64,000 nt of DNA from Clostridia bacterium (GCA_017631955.1 JAGBSJ010000011.1:1-64000); one strand, 5' to 3'. Shown: positions 18,800-28,162, counted from the first letter of the stretch. Made by a program: numbers and translations. Notes: generated by a model not told the origin, from the sequence alone.

Positions 18800-21238
18800 A
18801 TGAGTTTATCTCAAACAGTTAAGTCAAAAATTTCTGACTTTCGCTTGTATTGGAAAATTCCAATGCCAGGTCGTTATATGACCTTCAAAGAAATAACATC
18901 TTATGCCGGTGGCGGTATTGGTGCATATTTCTTGATTTACATGGGTAATCAGCTTGCTTTGAACACCAACAACATGGTTATTGGTGATGCTATTGGTATT
19001 GCCCCAACACATATGTATATTCTTTACATAATTGCTACTATTGCTAGTATTCCGCTTACTGCTATCAGAGCAAATATGATTGATAACAGTAGAAATAAGG
19101 CAGGTAAATACAGACCTTATCTTATTTCAATGGGTATCCCTACTGCTCTTGTTGCTTTGGCGTTTGTGTGGTTCCCGTATGAACAACTCAACACATGGTT
19201 CCCACAGATTGCATATCAGGATGAATTAGGCAATCCTGTACTTATGGGTTATGTAGTAAAATGTATTGTTGTTTTGGTGATGAACTTCTTCTTACAGTTC
19301 TTCTTCAGTTTCTTCTATGACTCCTACACTAACCTTATTCACGTTCTTTCACCTAACACACAAGAAAGAACTGATGTTCTTTCAATCAAGAGCGTTGTTT
19401 ACTCATTAGCTCCATCTATTGCAAACATCGTTCTTCCTATTATTGCTCAGAACTTTACAAACAACGATATGTATGATATCAGAGTTTACCGAATTGGTTA
19501 CCCAGTATTTGTTATTGTTGGTTTTGCACTTTCTTGTGTTGTTTATGTAAACACAATAGAAAAGATTGTTCAGGCAAAGACAAGAGTTGCTCAGGTACGT
19601 TTTGTTGATGCTTTCAAAGCTGTTGCAAAGAACAAATATTTCTGGATTATTGCTCTTGCAGGTTGGCTTGGTTTCCTTGAAGGTGCATACAGCCAGATTA
19701 TGTCATGGGTTTACACTTATGGTCATGCTTGTAATGGTACTACAATGGGTATTATCAACACTATCGTTGGTAACGCTTCAATGTGGGGTATGATTCTTGC
19801 ACCATTCTGCATCCGTAAATGGGGTAAGAAAAAGGTTCTTCTTGGCGTTAACTTTATGAATATTGTTTGTATTCTTGCTATCGGTCTTAACAAGACAAAC
19901 ATTTATTGGATTGCTCTTTGTGTTTACTTTAACTGGCTCTTTGGTGCTTTTGAACAGATTACAACTCCTGCTATTCAGGCAGATATCAGAGACTATCATC
20001 AGTACAAAACTGGTGAACGTATTGACGGTATGTTCTCAACAGTTCAGACAATCGGTAACATGGTAACACTTGCTACATCTCTTGTTCTTCCTATTGTTTA
20101 TGAATCATACGGCATCACAGAAACAAATGGTTATGAAAGTCCTTATGATATTCTTGATATAACAACTGGTGAGCCAGGACTTCTTGAAAAAATCATTGGA
20201 ACACTTGTTCTTATGGCTGCATTTGGTGCTTTCTGTAATATGGTTCCATATTTCTTCTATGACCTTAAAGAAGTTCAACAGAAGAGTATTGTTCGTATTC
20301 TTAAAATCAGAGCTGTATTTGAAGATTTTGGCAATGGTATTATTGATGACCAACGACTTGTTGAAGCAGTTGAAATCATTAACGATACAAAAGATTATGT
20401 TGATGCTGAAGAAAAAGTTGTTTCTAAAAACGATTACAAGGCAATCAAAGATAAAGCTGAACGAAAAGCAGCTAAGAAAGCATATAGAGATGCACTTACA
20501 TTCAACGAAGAAATTACTATTTCTAAAATCGTTTGTGCAGAGCTTGATAAGTTCTCATCACCATTATTTGAAACACAAATCAACGCATACAAACCTGTTC
20601 TTGATGGCGGACTTGAAGGTCTTTTCAATGCTGATATTAACGAAATCATGGCAGAACTTGCAGCAGCAAAGGCAATGCCAAAAACTAATGCAGAAGAAAA
20701 AGAAATCCGCAATTTCCTTATTGAATTAGCTCAGAAGAAGAAAGATTCATGCAAGGCAATTAAAAAGCACTTCCCAACTATGGAAAGTTTTGTACAGCCA
20801 GATTTTGAAATTCTTGATAAGTGTTTCAACAAAGAAGACGAATGCAACATTATTCTTAAAGACCTCTACTTAAAGCTTAAAGATGCAAAAGAAGAAAAGA
20901 ATAACACTCTTGTAGCATCACTTAAAGCAGAAATCAAGAAGGTTGAATACGATAAGAAAGTTGTTCAGGCAGACATAAAAGAAGAAATGGAAAAACATGC
21001 TCGTTTCAATCGTGCTGCAAAGCCATACATTGATGCTAAGAAGCTTATGACTCAAAAAGAAAACTATACTCACCTTGATGATATTATGGCTCTTTATGAC
21101 GACGCTAAAGTTCGTTATGAAGCAAAAATCGCTGGTGACAAAGAAGAAGCATTAAGAAAGCAGAAAGAAAAAGACGATATGACTGCTAAACTTAAAGCTG
21201 AAAAAGCTGCTAAAAAAGCTGCTAAGAAAAATAAATAA
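18800..21238 (+). CDS. MFS/GPH-type transporter with a long cytoplasmic C-terminal tail
   Basis: An 812-residue protein. Residues 1-490 form a 12-helix major facilitator of the glycoside-pentoside-hexuronide type (MPGRYMTFKEITSYAGGG, then NKAGKYRPYLISMGIPTAL in the loop 2 region). The second half has a QADIRDYHQYKTGERIDGMF motif usual in GPH symporters. The last ~320 residues are charged, helical and Lys/Glu/Ala-rich, ending in repeated KAAKKA; such a tail is absent from ordinary family members and from the related transporter at 31.3 kb. The ATG at 18800 follows AAGGAG. Beta-galactosidase lies convergently downstream, suggesting a galactoside substrate, but this is inference. Confidence 0.82.
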   Translation: MSLSQTVKSKISDFRLYWKIPMPGRYMTFKEITSYAGGGIGAYFLIYMGNQLALNTNNMVIGDAIGIAPTHMYILYIIATIASIPLTAIRANMIDNSRNKAGKYRPYLISMGIPTALVALAFVWFPYEQLNTWFPQIAYQDELGNPVLMGYVVKCIVVLVMNFFLQFFFSFFYDSYTNLIHVLSPNTQERTDVLSIKSVVYSLAPSIANIVLPIIAQNFTNNDMYDIRVYRIGYPVFVIVGFALSCVVYVNTIEKIVQAKTRVAQVRFVDAFKAVAKNKYFWIIALAGWLGFLEGAYSQIMSWVYTYGHACNGTTMGIINTIVGNASMWGMILAPFCIRKWGKKKVLLGVNFMNIVCILAIGLNKTNIYWIALCVYFNWLFGAFEQITTPAIQADIRDYHQYKTGERIDGMFSTVQTIGNMVTLATSLVLPIVYESYGITETNGYESPYDILDITTGEPGLLEKIIGTLVLMAAFGAFCNMVPYFFYDLKEVQQKSIVRILKIRAVFEDFGNGIIDDQRLVEAVEIINDTKDYVDAEEKVVSKNDYKAIKDKAERKAAKKAYRDALTFNEEITISKIVCAELDKFSSPLFETQINAYKPVLDGGLEGLFNADINEIMAELAAAKAMPKTNAEEKEIRNFLIELAQKKKDSCKAIKKHFPTMESFVQPDFEILDKCFNKEDECNIILKDLYLKLKDAKEEKNNTLVASLKAEIKKVEYDKKVVQADIKEEMEKHARFNRAAKPYIDAKKLMTQKENYTHLDDIMALYDDAKVRYEAKIAGDKEEALRKQKEKDDMTAKLKAEKAAKKAAKKNK

Positions 21239-21252
21239 TTGAATAAATTATT

Positions 21253-21286
21253 AAAGCCGATTCGGGATTCCGAGTCGGCTTTTTAT
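21253..21286 (+). terminator. Terminator after the long MFS gene
   Basis: 13-bp stem AAAGCCGATTCGG / CCGAGTCGGCTTT (one G-T pair) with GATT loop and a T-run. Confidence 0.9.
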
Positions 21287-21292
21287 ATAATA

Positions 21293-21316
21293 AGGCAGAG
21301 ATAAAATTCTCTGCCT
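21293..21316 (-). terminator. Likely terminator of the lacZ-GNAT transcript
   Basis: Stem AGGCAGAGA (21293-21301) / TCTCTGCCT (21308-21316); minus strand continues TATTATAT, so it is a weak intrinsic terminator. Confidence 0.5.
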
Positions 21317-21330
21317 CAATTATTTAACTA

Positions 21331-21762
21331 TTAAAAATTCAAAATCATATCATAATGCGGAATATTTTCTTCAAGGTATTCGGGAGTACCTAAAAGTTCA
21401 AATCCACATTTTTCGTAGAAGCCCACCGCGTGAGTTTGAGCGCCTACACGGACCGTTTTTGCGCCGTCTTCTTTTGCTTTTCGCAAGAGTTCAAGAACAA
21501 TTTTTTCGCCAAGTCCCATTCCCCTTTTATCTTTCTTAACGGCAATTCTGCCTATTTTAACAGTGTTTTCTCCATAAGGAATATTTCTGCCTGTGGCTAC
21601 TGCTTCACCGTCTGAAAAGATTACTAGGTGTGGTACTTCTAAATCAAATGAGTCAAACTCGTTTTCTTCTGGCACACCTTGTTCTTTTACGAAAATTTCA
21701 ATTCGTAAGTTACGGAATGAGTCGTCAATGACGCCACCGTCAAACCATTTATATTCTAACAT
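21331..21762 (-). CDS. GNAT family N-acetyltransferase
   Basis: A 143-residue acetyl-CoA-dependent acetyltransferase. The acetyl-CoA-binding motif A is visible as IGRIAVKKDKRGMGLGEKIV (R/Q-x-x-G-x-G/A), preceded by VFVKEQGVP-type N-terminal sequence (IFVKEQGVPEENEFD) and followed by GFYEKCGFELLG, the usual C-terminal signature. It is ElaA-like in layout. The substrate is not predictable. The ATG is two bases from the stop of lacZ, so the two are co-transcribed and coupled. Confidence 0.9.
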   Translation of the reverse strand: MLEYKWFDGGVIDDSFRNLRIEIFVKEQGVPEENEFDSFDLEVPHLVIFSDGEAVATGRNIPYGENTVKIGRIAVKKDKRGMGLGEKIVLELLRKAKEDGAKTVRVGAQTHAVGFYEKCGFELLGTPEYLEENIPHYDMILNF

Positions 21763-21764
21763 AA

Positions 21765-24700
21765 TTATTCTCCCTTAAATGCAAATCTGAATGCGATTGG
21801 GTTATCTGCTTTTACTTTATATTTTTCAAGTGTGTCAGGTCCGCAAGTGTTTGTACCTGTGCCACGCATAAAACCATCAACACAAAGAAATGTTGTATCT
21901 GCATATTCTAACTCTTCCTGATGCTTTGCTTTATCGAGTGCTTTTTGTGTATAATTATGAGCAGAGAAACTGAATTTTGGCTCGCCGTAAACTGCAAATG
22001 TATTACCGCACTCGTCAGAGAGTTTAAGGTATTTTACACCGCCACAATTGCCGTTATCTTGTGGCATAACGTATGGCTCATGCATTGCATCAACAGTTGT
22101 TTTCCATATACCGATATATGCATGGTCTTTAAGGTCACAGATATTTTCCATTTTCTCATCTGAGCCCCTACCATAGAATTCAATATTCTTGAATGATGAT
22201 GGCAACTCAACAGTTACACCAAAACGCTGTAATTCGTCACAACCAAACATACCCTTGTTGAGTCCGCACTCAACATTTACAAGACCGTCGGCATAAACTG
22301 TATAAACAAGATTTGCACGGAAATGAGTCTTAAATCCAGTTTTAATCACATAAGATGCACCGATTTTTGCGCATACAGATTTATCGGCATAATCGAATGA
22401 TTTACATACGGTTGTTGCATTATGGAGTTTAATTTTCTCCCATCCGCCCTTTTGACCATAAGAGTCATTATCAAGTGATGCTCTTACAAGATTAGGCACA
22501 AATCCGCGTTTTTCGTCGGCAGGATTAATATTGAGATATTCATAACCATTCTTAATATAGTTGGTCATCTCGCCTGTTTTCATATCAAACACAACTTTAC
22601 CATTCTGGAATTCAACAGTAAGAGCGTTATCTTTAACACTTGTTGAGACATTACCTGCGCCAACTGAATATGGTGAAAATCTTGCTCTATCATTAATTGT
22701 TTTTTGTTCAAGGGCTACTCTGTGGTCACCATCAAAATATGCAATATTGATATGACAATCTTCAATTGATTCAAACTTATTATAATCAATTTCATAAGAT
22801 TTTGTCTGCATTGGGTCAATATCAAGATTGAGTTTTCCACTCTTAACTTCTACGCCGTTTACAAACTGAGTCCATACCACAGTCAAGTATTTTGTATTTT
22901 TAAAGCGATTTGTATTTGTAAATTCAAATACTTTACCGCTTACCTGTTTACTTCTTACAGGTCTATAAACTGCTTTGATGACATATGCCCCTGTATGTGG
23001 AGTTTTGTCTGGGTAAAGCATACCGTCAACACAGAAGTTGCTATCGTGCTTCTCTTCGCCGTGGTCGCCACCGTAAGTGTATTGGAATTTATATTTATCA
23101 TTACAGTTGTGGTAAACCGCATGGTCTGCCCATTCCCATACACAACCACCCATTAGGTTATCGTGGGCATAGATGCTTTCCCAATACTCTTCAACTGCAC
23201 CAGGACCTACACCCATAGCGTGAACATATTCGCACATAAAGTATGGTTTTTCGTGATAGCGTTTATCTTTATGAGTTTGAGAGCCATATTTTGCTACATT
23301 TTCGTGGCTTGGATACATTTCTGAAATAACATCATAAGCAAAACGCTTTGTATGAACAACGCTTTCGTAATGCACAGGAATTTTTGTACCTTGTGATTTA
23401 AGATAATCATAGCACTTATCCTGACAATAATAGCCCCATGCCTCGTTACCTAACGACCACATTGTAATACTTGGATGATTACGGTCACGACAATACATAC
23501 GTGCAACTCTGTCAACATATCTGTCTGCCCATTTAGGGTCGTCACTGATAAGACAATTATCATAAGGCACGGTAATATCGCCTGCGCCATGTGTTTCAAT
23601 ATCGGCTTCGTCGATAATATAGAAGCCCATTAAATCGGCAAGTGTGAGAAGTGTTGGGTCAGGCGGATAGTGAGAAGTACGAATTGAATTCACATTAAAC
23701 TTCTTCATAAGTTCAAGTTCTGCCTTGATTTCTTCGCCTGTAAGCACATAACCATTATACATATTTGTATCGTGGTGGTTTACACCTTTGAATTTAATTG
23801 GCATACCGTTGAAATAGAACACATTACCTCTGATTTCAACAGTTTTAAAACCAACAATATTCTTTACATAAGTCTTTTTGCCATTACCATCCACAAAAGT
23901 GATTAAAAGTTCATAAGTATACGGCTCTTCTGCATTCCACTCGATAACATTGAGATTCGGGAATGTGATTTTTGATTTTGCGCGGGCATCTGTAATTTCT
24001 TTTGCAAGAGATTTTTTGCCATCAAAAAGTTCTGCAGTAATTGATGCACCATTCAAATCGCCTTTAACATCAAAAGCAACTAACAAATCGTATTTATCGC
24101 CATTCTTTACAGTTTCAACACCGAAATCATAAAGATAAGTGTTTTCATATTCATAAAGGAGAATATCACGGAAAATACCGTTTTCACGAAACATATCTTG
24201 ACATTCAAGATATGTTCCTGTTGACCATTTTGAAACTGATGCAACAATTTCATTTTCGCCTTTTACGAGGTATTTTGTAATATCAAATTCGGCAGAGTTA
24301 TGAGCGCCTTCGCTATAACCTACAAATTCACCGTTTACATACAAGTCAAGTGATGAGATTACACCCATAAATGTAATAATGTAAGTTTTATTAAGGTCTT
24401 TTATATCAATAAATTTTCTATAAATACCCATTGGCACATCCTGTGGCATTTCAGGGTAAAGTTTAGGGTCAAATTCATAACGAGTGTTAAGGTAGCATGG
24501 TTCGCGATAGCCGATTCTCTGCCAAGTGCTAGGCACAATTACCTTATCAAACTGAACACGGTCAGTATAGAACTCTTTTGGAATAAGCATATCTTTTTCA
24601 TAATATTTGAAATCCCACTCGCCGTTAAGCACGCGCACCATAGTACTGTTATAACGCTCGGTAAGTACAGTCTGCTCTGAAAGTGCTTTTTTTGTGGCAT

Positions 24701-24788
24701 ACGGAATAAAGTATGCACGTGGTGGTAATTTACCTATTTCAGAAATATCAAATTGTCTGAAATTTGCTCTGCTAATAATATATTTCAT
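21765..24788 (-). CDS. lacZ: Beta-galactosidase, GH2 family (LacZ-type)
   Basis: A 1007-residue GH2 enzyme that hydrolyses terminal beta-galactosides in the cytoplasm (no signal peptide). Order: N-terminal sugar-binding jelly roll (about 50-215), Ig-like domain (220-320), TIM barrel with the acid/base E449 in WSLGNEAWG and the nucleophile E520 in YFMCEYVHAMG, a further Ig-like domain, and the C-terminal Bgal_small_N supersandwich (from about 715). RTSHYPPDP and DEADIETHG are typical. GGAGG precedes the ATG. First gene of a unit with the GNAT gene; diverges from the Crp-type regulator. Confidence 0.96.
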   Translation of the reverse strand: MKYIISRANFRQFDISEIGKLPPRAYFIPYATKKALSEQTVLTERYNSTMVRVLNGEWDFKYYEKDMLIPKEFYTDRVQFDKVIVPSTWQRIGYREPCYLNTRYEFDPKLYPEMPQDVPMGIYRKFIDIKDLNKTYIITFMGVISSLDLYVNGEFVGYSEGAHNSAEFDITKYLVKGENEIVASVSKWSTGTYLECQDMFRENGIFRDILLYEYENTYLYDFGVETVKNGDKYDLLVAFDVKGDLNGASITAELFDGKKSLAKEITDARAKSKITFPNLNVIEWNAEEPYTYELLITFVDGNGKKTYVKNIVGFKTVEIRGNVFYFNGMPIKFKGVNHHDTNMYNGYVLTGEEIKAELELMKKFNVNSIRTSHYPPDPTLLTLADLMGFYIIDEADIETHGAGDITVPYDNCLISDDPKWADRYVDRVARMYCRDRNHPSITMWSLGNEAWGYYCQDKCYDYLKSQGTKIPVHYESVVHTKRFAYDVISEMYPSHENVAKYGSQTHKDKRYHEKPYFMCEYVHAMGVGPGAVEEYWESIYAHDNLMGGCVWEWADHAVYHNCNDKYKFQYTYGGDHGEEKHDSNFCVDGMLYPDKTPHTGAYVIKAVYRPVRSKQVSGKVFEFTNTNRFKNTKYLTVVWTQFVNGVEVKSGKLNLDIDPMQTKSYEIDYNKFESIEDCHINIAYFDGDHRVALEQKTINDRARFSPYSVGAGNVSTSVKDNALTVEFQNGKVVFDMKTGEMTNYIKNGYEYLNINPADEKRGFVPNLVRASLDNDSYGQKGGWEKIKLHNATTVCKSFDYADKSVCAKIGASYVIKTGFKTHFRANLVYTVYADGLVNVECGLNKGMFGCDELQRFGVTVELPSSFKNIEFYGRGSDEKMENICDLKDHAYIGIWKTTVDAMHEPYVMPQDNGNCGGVKYLKLSDECGNTFAVYGEPKFSFSAHNYTQKALDKAKHQEELEYADTTFLCVDGFMRGTGTNTCGPDTLEKYKVKADNPIAFRFAFKGE

Positions 24789-24821
24789 AAAAAGACCTCC
24801 GCCCCTTGTATATATAGGTTT

Positions 24822-24850
24822 AGTTTACCATAATATAGGAAAATTTACAA
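24822..24850 (-). promoter_or_regulatory. Candidate lacZ promoter
   Basis: TTGTAA-N17-TAAACT on the minus strand, 34 bases before the ATG; a weak match. Confidence 0.45.
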
Positions 24851-24883
24851 TAAAAAATCGTATAAAAAGACAAAACATAGACA

Positions 24884-24912
24884 TTGACATAAAAATTACC
24901 ATGTGTTATTAT
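24884..24912 (+). promoter_or_regulatory. Promoter of the Crp-ABC operon
   Basis: TTGACA-N17-TATTAT on the plus strand, 44 bases before the ATG; a strong match. Confidence 0.82.
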
Positions 24913-24955
24913 ATTTGTACAAAAATGTATTATATAAGACAAAAAGGCGGTAAGA

Positions 24956-25600
24956 ATGACTAAATCAACACTGAGTTCTGCTTTGAATTTTCTTAAACAA
25001 ACTAGAATTTTTAAAGATGCGGATGAAAAAATTTTAACGAGTGTATTAAATACATACGGCAAATCCGTTTCATACTCAAAAAATGACGTAGTTTTCTCAA
25101 AAGAGAACTACTCCCCTGTTATTTGCATTATCATTAAGGGTGAAGCAAGAGTAAGCAAGGGTGAAACTGTTATTTCACACCTTAAAGACGGCGAAATTTT
25201 TGGTGCCGCTTTTCTTTATAATCAGAGTTATGAATTTGAAAATACTGTTACCGCTTTAACTCCCCTTAAGGTTGTAATTATTGAAAAAAGTGGGGTTGAC
25301 GAGCTTATTAAAAGCGATAATTCAATTTCATTTAATTACATCAGTTATCTTTCTGAAAGAATTGGGTTTTTGAACGGTAAAATTGAGGGATACACAAAAC
25401 CCTCTGCAGAAGAAAAACTTATGCTATATTTGCAGAAAAATGCTGATATGAACAATGGCAAATGTGAAATATCCGTTTCAATGACAGAACTTTCTCGCGT
25501 ATTGCACATTAGTCGTGCAAGTCTTTACAGAGTCATTGAAGCTCTTGAAAACCAAGGAAAAATCTGCCGTGACGGTAAAAAAATATATGTAAAAGGATGA
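24956..25600 (+). CDS. Crp/Fnr family transcription regulator
   Basis: A 214-residue regulator: N-terminal cyclic-nucleotide-binding-type beta barrel (about 20-130, with VICIIIKGEARVSKGE and LKDGEIFGAAFLY), a dimer helix, and a C-terminal HTH with MTELSRVLHISRASLYRVIE. There are too few Cys residues for an Fnr-type iron-sulphur cluster, and the effector is unknown. It is the first gene of the ABC operon: the lipoprotein gene begins 5 bases after its stop, so it probably controls that transporter, and perhaps the divergent lacZ. The ATG is preceded by a modest AAAGGCGG. Confidence 0.88.
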   Translation: MTKSTLSSALNFLKQTRIFKDADEKILTSVLNTYGKSVSYSKNDVVFSKENYSPVICIIIKGEARVSKGETVISHLKDGEIFGAAFLYNQSYEFENTVTALTPLKVVIIEKSGVDELIKSDNSISFNYISYLSERIGFLNGKIEGYTKPSAEEKLMLYLQKNADMNNGKCEISVSMTELSRVLHISRASLYRVIEALENQGKICRDGKKIYVKG

Positions 25601-25605
25601 TTAAA

Positions 25606-26598
25606 ATGAAAAAAGTGATTTCATTACTTCTTGTATTCGCAATTGTATTTGCTTTTGCAGCTTGCAGTACAACAAACAATGAAGACGAAACAACAACAAA
25701 AGCTCCTTATCAGAGCGTTAGTATGAGAGTTGCGGGTCTTGCAGGTCCTACCGGTATGGGTATGGTGAACCTTATGAAGAGTCAGGACGACAAACTCACA
25801 AAGAATGATTACACATTCTCAGTTGTTAGTGACCCTACTGAAATTGTTTCAGGTATGACTAATAATTCTTATGATATTGCGGCTTGTCCTATTAACCTTG
25901 CAGCTACACTTTACAATAAGCTCCAAGGCAATATTCAGGTGCTTTTAGTAAACACAAAAGGTGTACTTTACATTCTTGAAAACGGAAATACTATAAACTC
26001 ACTTTCTGACCTTGCAGGCAAAAAACTTTATGCAACAGGTCAGGGCTCAACTCCTGAATATATTCTTAATTATCTTCTTGATAAGAGTGGTATTGCAGAC
26101 AAAGTAACAGTTGAATATGTTACATCTCACGACGAATTAGCAACACTTGCGGCAAGTGGCAAAGCAACAATTTCAATGCTACCTGAACCAAAAGTTACTG
26201 CTGCACTCACAAAAAATGCAGATTTGAGAATTGCACTTAATCTTACAGCAGAATTTGAAAAAATCAGTGGTAAAACACTTATTCAAGGTGTTGTTATTGC
26301 TAAGAAGGACTTTGTAGAGAAAAATCCTGAAGCAGTTAAGATGTTCTTGAAAGAATATGAGGCATCAATCAATGCTGCAAACAATGATATTGAAACAACA
26401 TCTGTACTTTGTGAACAATACGGTATTATTCCAAAGGCACCTGTTGCTAAGAAAGCAATTCCAAATTGCAATATTGCATACATTGACGGCGCAGATATGA
26501 AAGCATCAGTTTCTGCAAATCTTCAGATTTTCTTTGAGGCCAACCCAAAATCTATTGGAGGAAAGTTGCCAAGTGATGATTTCTATTTCGGAGCATAA
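25606..26598 (+). CDS. ABC transporter substrate-binding lipoprotein (NMT1/SsuA-like)
   Basis: A 330-residue lipoprotein: signal peptide with lipobox FAFAAC (Cys near residue 21), a Thr-rich spacer, then a two-lobe fold with GLAGPTGMGMVNLM, the MTNNSYDIAACPINLAATLY segment and ISDLAGKKLYA-like SLSDLAGKKLYATGQGSTPE, as in the nitrate/sulfonate/taurine (NMT1, SsuA) family. The ligand is not predictable. ATG 25606 is chosen since AAAGG lies 9 bases upstream; an in-frame ATG at 25597 overlaps the regulator stop. It overlaps the permease gene at its 3' end. Confidence 0.88.
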   Translation: MKKVISLLLVFAIVFAFAACSTTNNEDETTTKAPYQSVSMRVAGLAGPTGMGMVNLMKSQDDKLTKNDYTFSVVSDPTEIVSGMTNNSYDIAACPINLAATLYNKLQGNIQVLLVNTKGVLYILENGNTINSLSDLAGKKLYATGQGSTPEYILNYLLDKSGIADKVTVEYVTSHDELATLAASGKATISMLPEPKVTAALTKNADLRIALNLTAEFEKISGKTLIQGVVIAKKDFVEKNPEAVKMFLKEYEASINAANNDIETTSVLCEQYGIIPKAPVAKKAIPNCNIAYIDGADMKASVSANLQIFFEANPKSIGGKLPSDDFYFGA

Positions 26599-27382
26599 GG
26601 TAACAATTAAAAAGATTATAAAAATAGCCCTGACCATTGCTTTTTGGTTAGGGCTTTGGCTCATTGTATATAACATTGTTGGGCTTGATATTTTAATCGC
26701 CTCCCCTTTAGATGTTGCAAAAAGATTGTTAGAGTTTTTGCCAAGTGGTGAATTCTGGCTTACAATTTTCAACTCATTTAAGGGAATTTCATTAGGTTAT
26801 ATAATCGGCGTTATAATCGGTAGCATTTTCGGTATTATCACCGCATTTTCAAGCACATTAAATACACTTTTCAAGCCATTTTTAACTGCGGTTAAGACTA
26901 CTCCTGTTGTGTCTTTTATTATTCTTGCACTTATCTGGCTTGACAAGGTAAGTGTGCCTATATTTATTACAATGCTTATGGTTATGCCTGTTGTTTGGGC
27001 TAATGTTACAAGTTCAATTATAAATACTGATAAGTCACTTATTGAAATGGCGAATGCGTATAATTTCGGGCTTCCAAAAAAACTGAAACTTATTTTCTTG
27101 CCATCGGCTGTACCTGCATTTGTTTCGGCTTGTAAAACTGCGGTAGGTCTTGGTTGGAAAGCAGGAATTGCGGCAGAAGTGCTTTGTACTCCACAGAATT
27201 CTATTGGTATAAACCTGAGAAACTCACAGGTATACATTGAAACTGTTGACCTTTTCGCGTGGACAGTTGTTATAATTATTTTAAGTCTTATTCTTGAAAA
27301 GTTGCTTGTTGCAATTCTTGATTTATGTTTTAAGAAGATAATGGCAAAGGGAGGTTATTTCATTGAAAATACAGATAAATAA
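26573..27382 (+). CDS. ABC transporter permease (SsuC/TauC-like)
   Basis: A membrane protein of about 268 residues with six helices and the BPD_transp_1 fold. The EAA-type loop is visible as MANAYNFGLPKKLKLIFLPS followed by the VPAFVSACKTAVGLGWKAGI region, which contacts the ATPase. The start is uncertain: GTG 26573 or ATG 26576, with GGAGG at 26557-26561; either overlaps the lipoprotein gene by about 25 bases, implying coupled translation. It overlaps the ATPase gene by 20 bases. Confidence 0.88.
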   Translation: MMISISEHKVTIKKIIKIALTIAFWLGLWLIVYNIVGLDILIASPLDVAKRLLEFLPSGEFWLTIFNSFKGISLGYIIGVIIGSIFGIITAFSSTLNTLFKPFLTAVKTTPVVSFIILALIWLDKVSVPIFITMLMVMPVVWANVTSSIINTDKSLIEMANAYNFGLPKKLKLIFLPSAVPAFVSACKTAVGLGWKAGIAAEVLCTPQNSIGINLRNSQVYIETVDLFAWTVVIIILSLILEKLLVAILDLCFKKIMAKGGYFIENTDK

Positions 27383-27920
27383 TCTCACTAAAAAATATGG
27401 GGACAAGGTAGTTTTTGATTCTTATACAAACACCTTTGAATTTGACGGTATTTTGCTCATAAAAGGCATTTCGGGGCTTGGTAAGACAACTCTTATGAGA
27501 ATGATTGCAGGGCTTGAAAAGGCAGATAAAGGCGAAATAACAAAGAATGCGAAATCAATATCTTTTATGTTTCAGGAAGACAGACTAATCCCCTTTATTT
27601 CAGTGCTTAAAAACTTAACCGCAGTTTGTAGTGAAGAAAAAGCACTCCATTACCTAAAACTTATGGGACTTGAAAATGAGAAAGACAATTCTCCCCTATC
27701 ACTCAGTGGTGGTATGAGACGACGAGTAGCTCTTGCACGTGCATTATGTTTCCAGTGTGATTTGGTTATTCTTGACGAGCCATTTAAGGGACTTGATGAA
27801 GAATTGAAATCCACAATTTGTGAGATAATTAAAGAAGAAAGTAAAAAAAGAGATTTTATTATAATCAGCCACGATAGTCAGGATGCTGAACTTCTGAATG
27901 CAAAAATAATTGAATTATAA
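27363..27920 (+). CDS. ABC transporter ATP-binding protein
   Basis: A short (185-residue) ATPase with all core motifs: Walker A KGISGLGKTTLM, Q-loop MFQEDRLIP, signature LSGGMRRRVALARAL, Walker B LVILDEPFKGLD and switch histidine IIISHD. It ends soon after the H-loop, so it lacks the usual 40-70 residue C-terminal region of SsuB/TauB proteins. The start is a TTG at 27363 after GGGAGG. Last gene of the Crp-lipoprotein-permease-ATPase operon; a strong terminator follows. Confidence 0.92.
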   Translation: MKIQINNLTKKYGDKVVFDSYTNTFEFDGILLIKGISGLGKTTLMRMIAGLEKADKGEITKNAKSISFMFQEDRLIPFISVLKNLTAVCSEEKALHYLKLMGLENEKDNSPLSLSGGMRRRVALARALCFQCDLVILDEPFKGLDEELKSTICEIIKEESKKRDFIIISHDSQDAELLNAKIIEL

Positions 27921-27930
27921 AAAGTTAATA

Positions 27931-27962
27931 AAAAACCCGAATGCATAAGCATTCGGGTTTTT
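27931..27962. terminator. Bidirectional terminator between the ABC operon and tRNA-Leu
   Basis: 14-bp stem AAAAACCCGAATGC / GCATTCGGGTTTTT, loop ATAA, with A and T runs on both sides. It lies directly beside the tRNA CCA end, so it serves both convergent units. Confidence 0.92.
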
Positions 27963-28050
27963 TGGTGCTGGTGACCGGACTTGAACCGGTACGGTATTGC
28001 TACCGAGGGATTTTAAGTCCCTTGCGTCTGCCGATTTCGCCACACCAGCA
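27963..28050 (-). tRNA. tRNA-Leu (UAA)
   Basis: An 88-base class II tRNA with encoded CCA. Acceptor stem TGCTGGT / ACCAGCA is perfect; the anticodon arm AGGGA-CTTAAAA-TCCCT gives anticodon TAA (Leu, codon UUA). A long variable arm (CGGTAGC...) and the T arm CCGGTTCAAGTCCGG are present. Confidence 0.97.
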
Positions 28051-28072
28051 TACTGTTTTTCGCAGCTTATTT

Positions 28073-28101
28073 ATTATATATTATGTAAATCAAAATGTCA
28101 A
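28073..28101 (-). promoter_or_regulatory. Promoter of tRNA-Leu
   Basis: Perfect TTGACA-N17-TATAAT on the minus strand, about 22 bases before the tRNA 5' end. Confidence 0.88.
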
Positions 28102-28127
28102 TATGAGATTGTAAAAGTTTTTAGATA

Positions 28128-28160
28128 AATTAAAACGGTGAGATTACTCTCACCGTTTTT
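28128..28160 (-). terminator. Terminator after the GH13 gene
   Basis: Stem AAAACGGTGAG (28132-28142) / CTCACCGTTTT (28149-28159), with T-rich sequence following on the minus strand. Confidence 0.82.
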
Positions 28161-28162
28161 GT

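Noticed and set aside
24694..24963. 89-codon plus-strand frame between lacZ and the Crp gene
   Set aside because: Overlaps the lacZ start and the strong Crp-operon promoter, and has no ribosome site.
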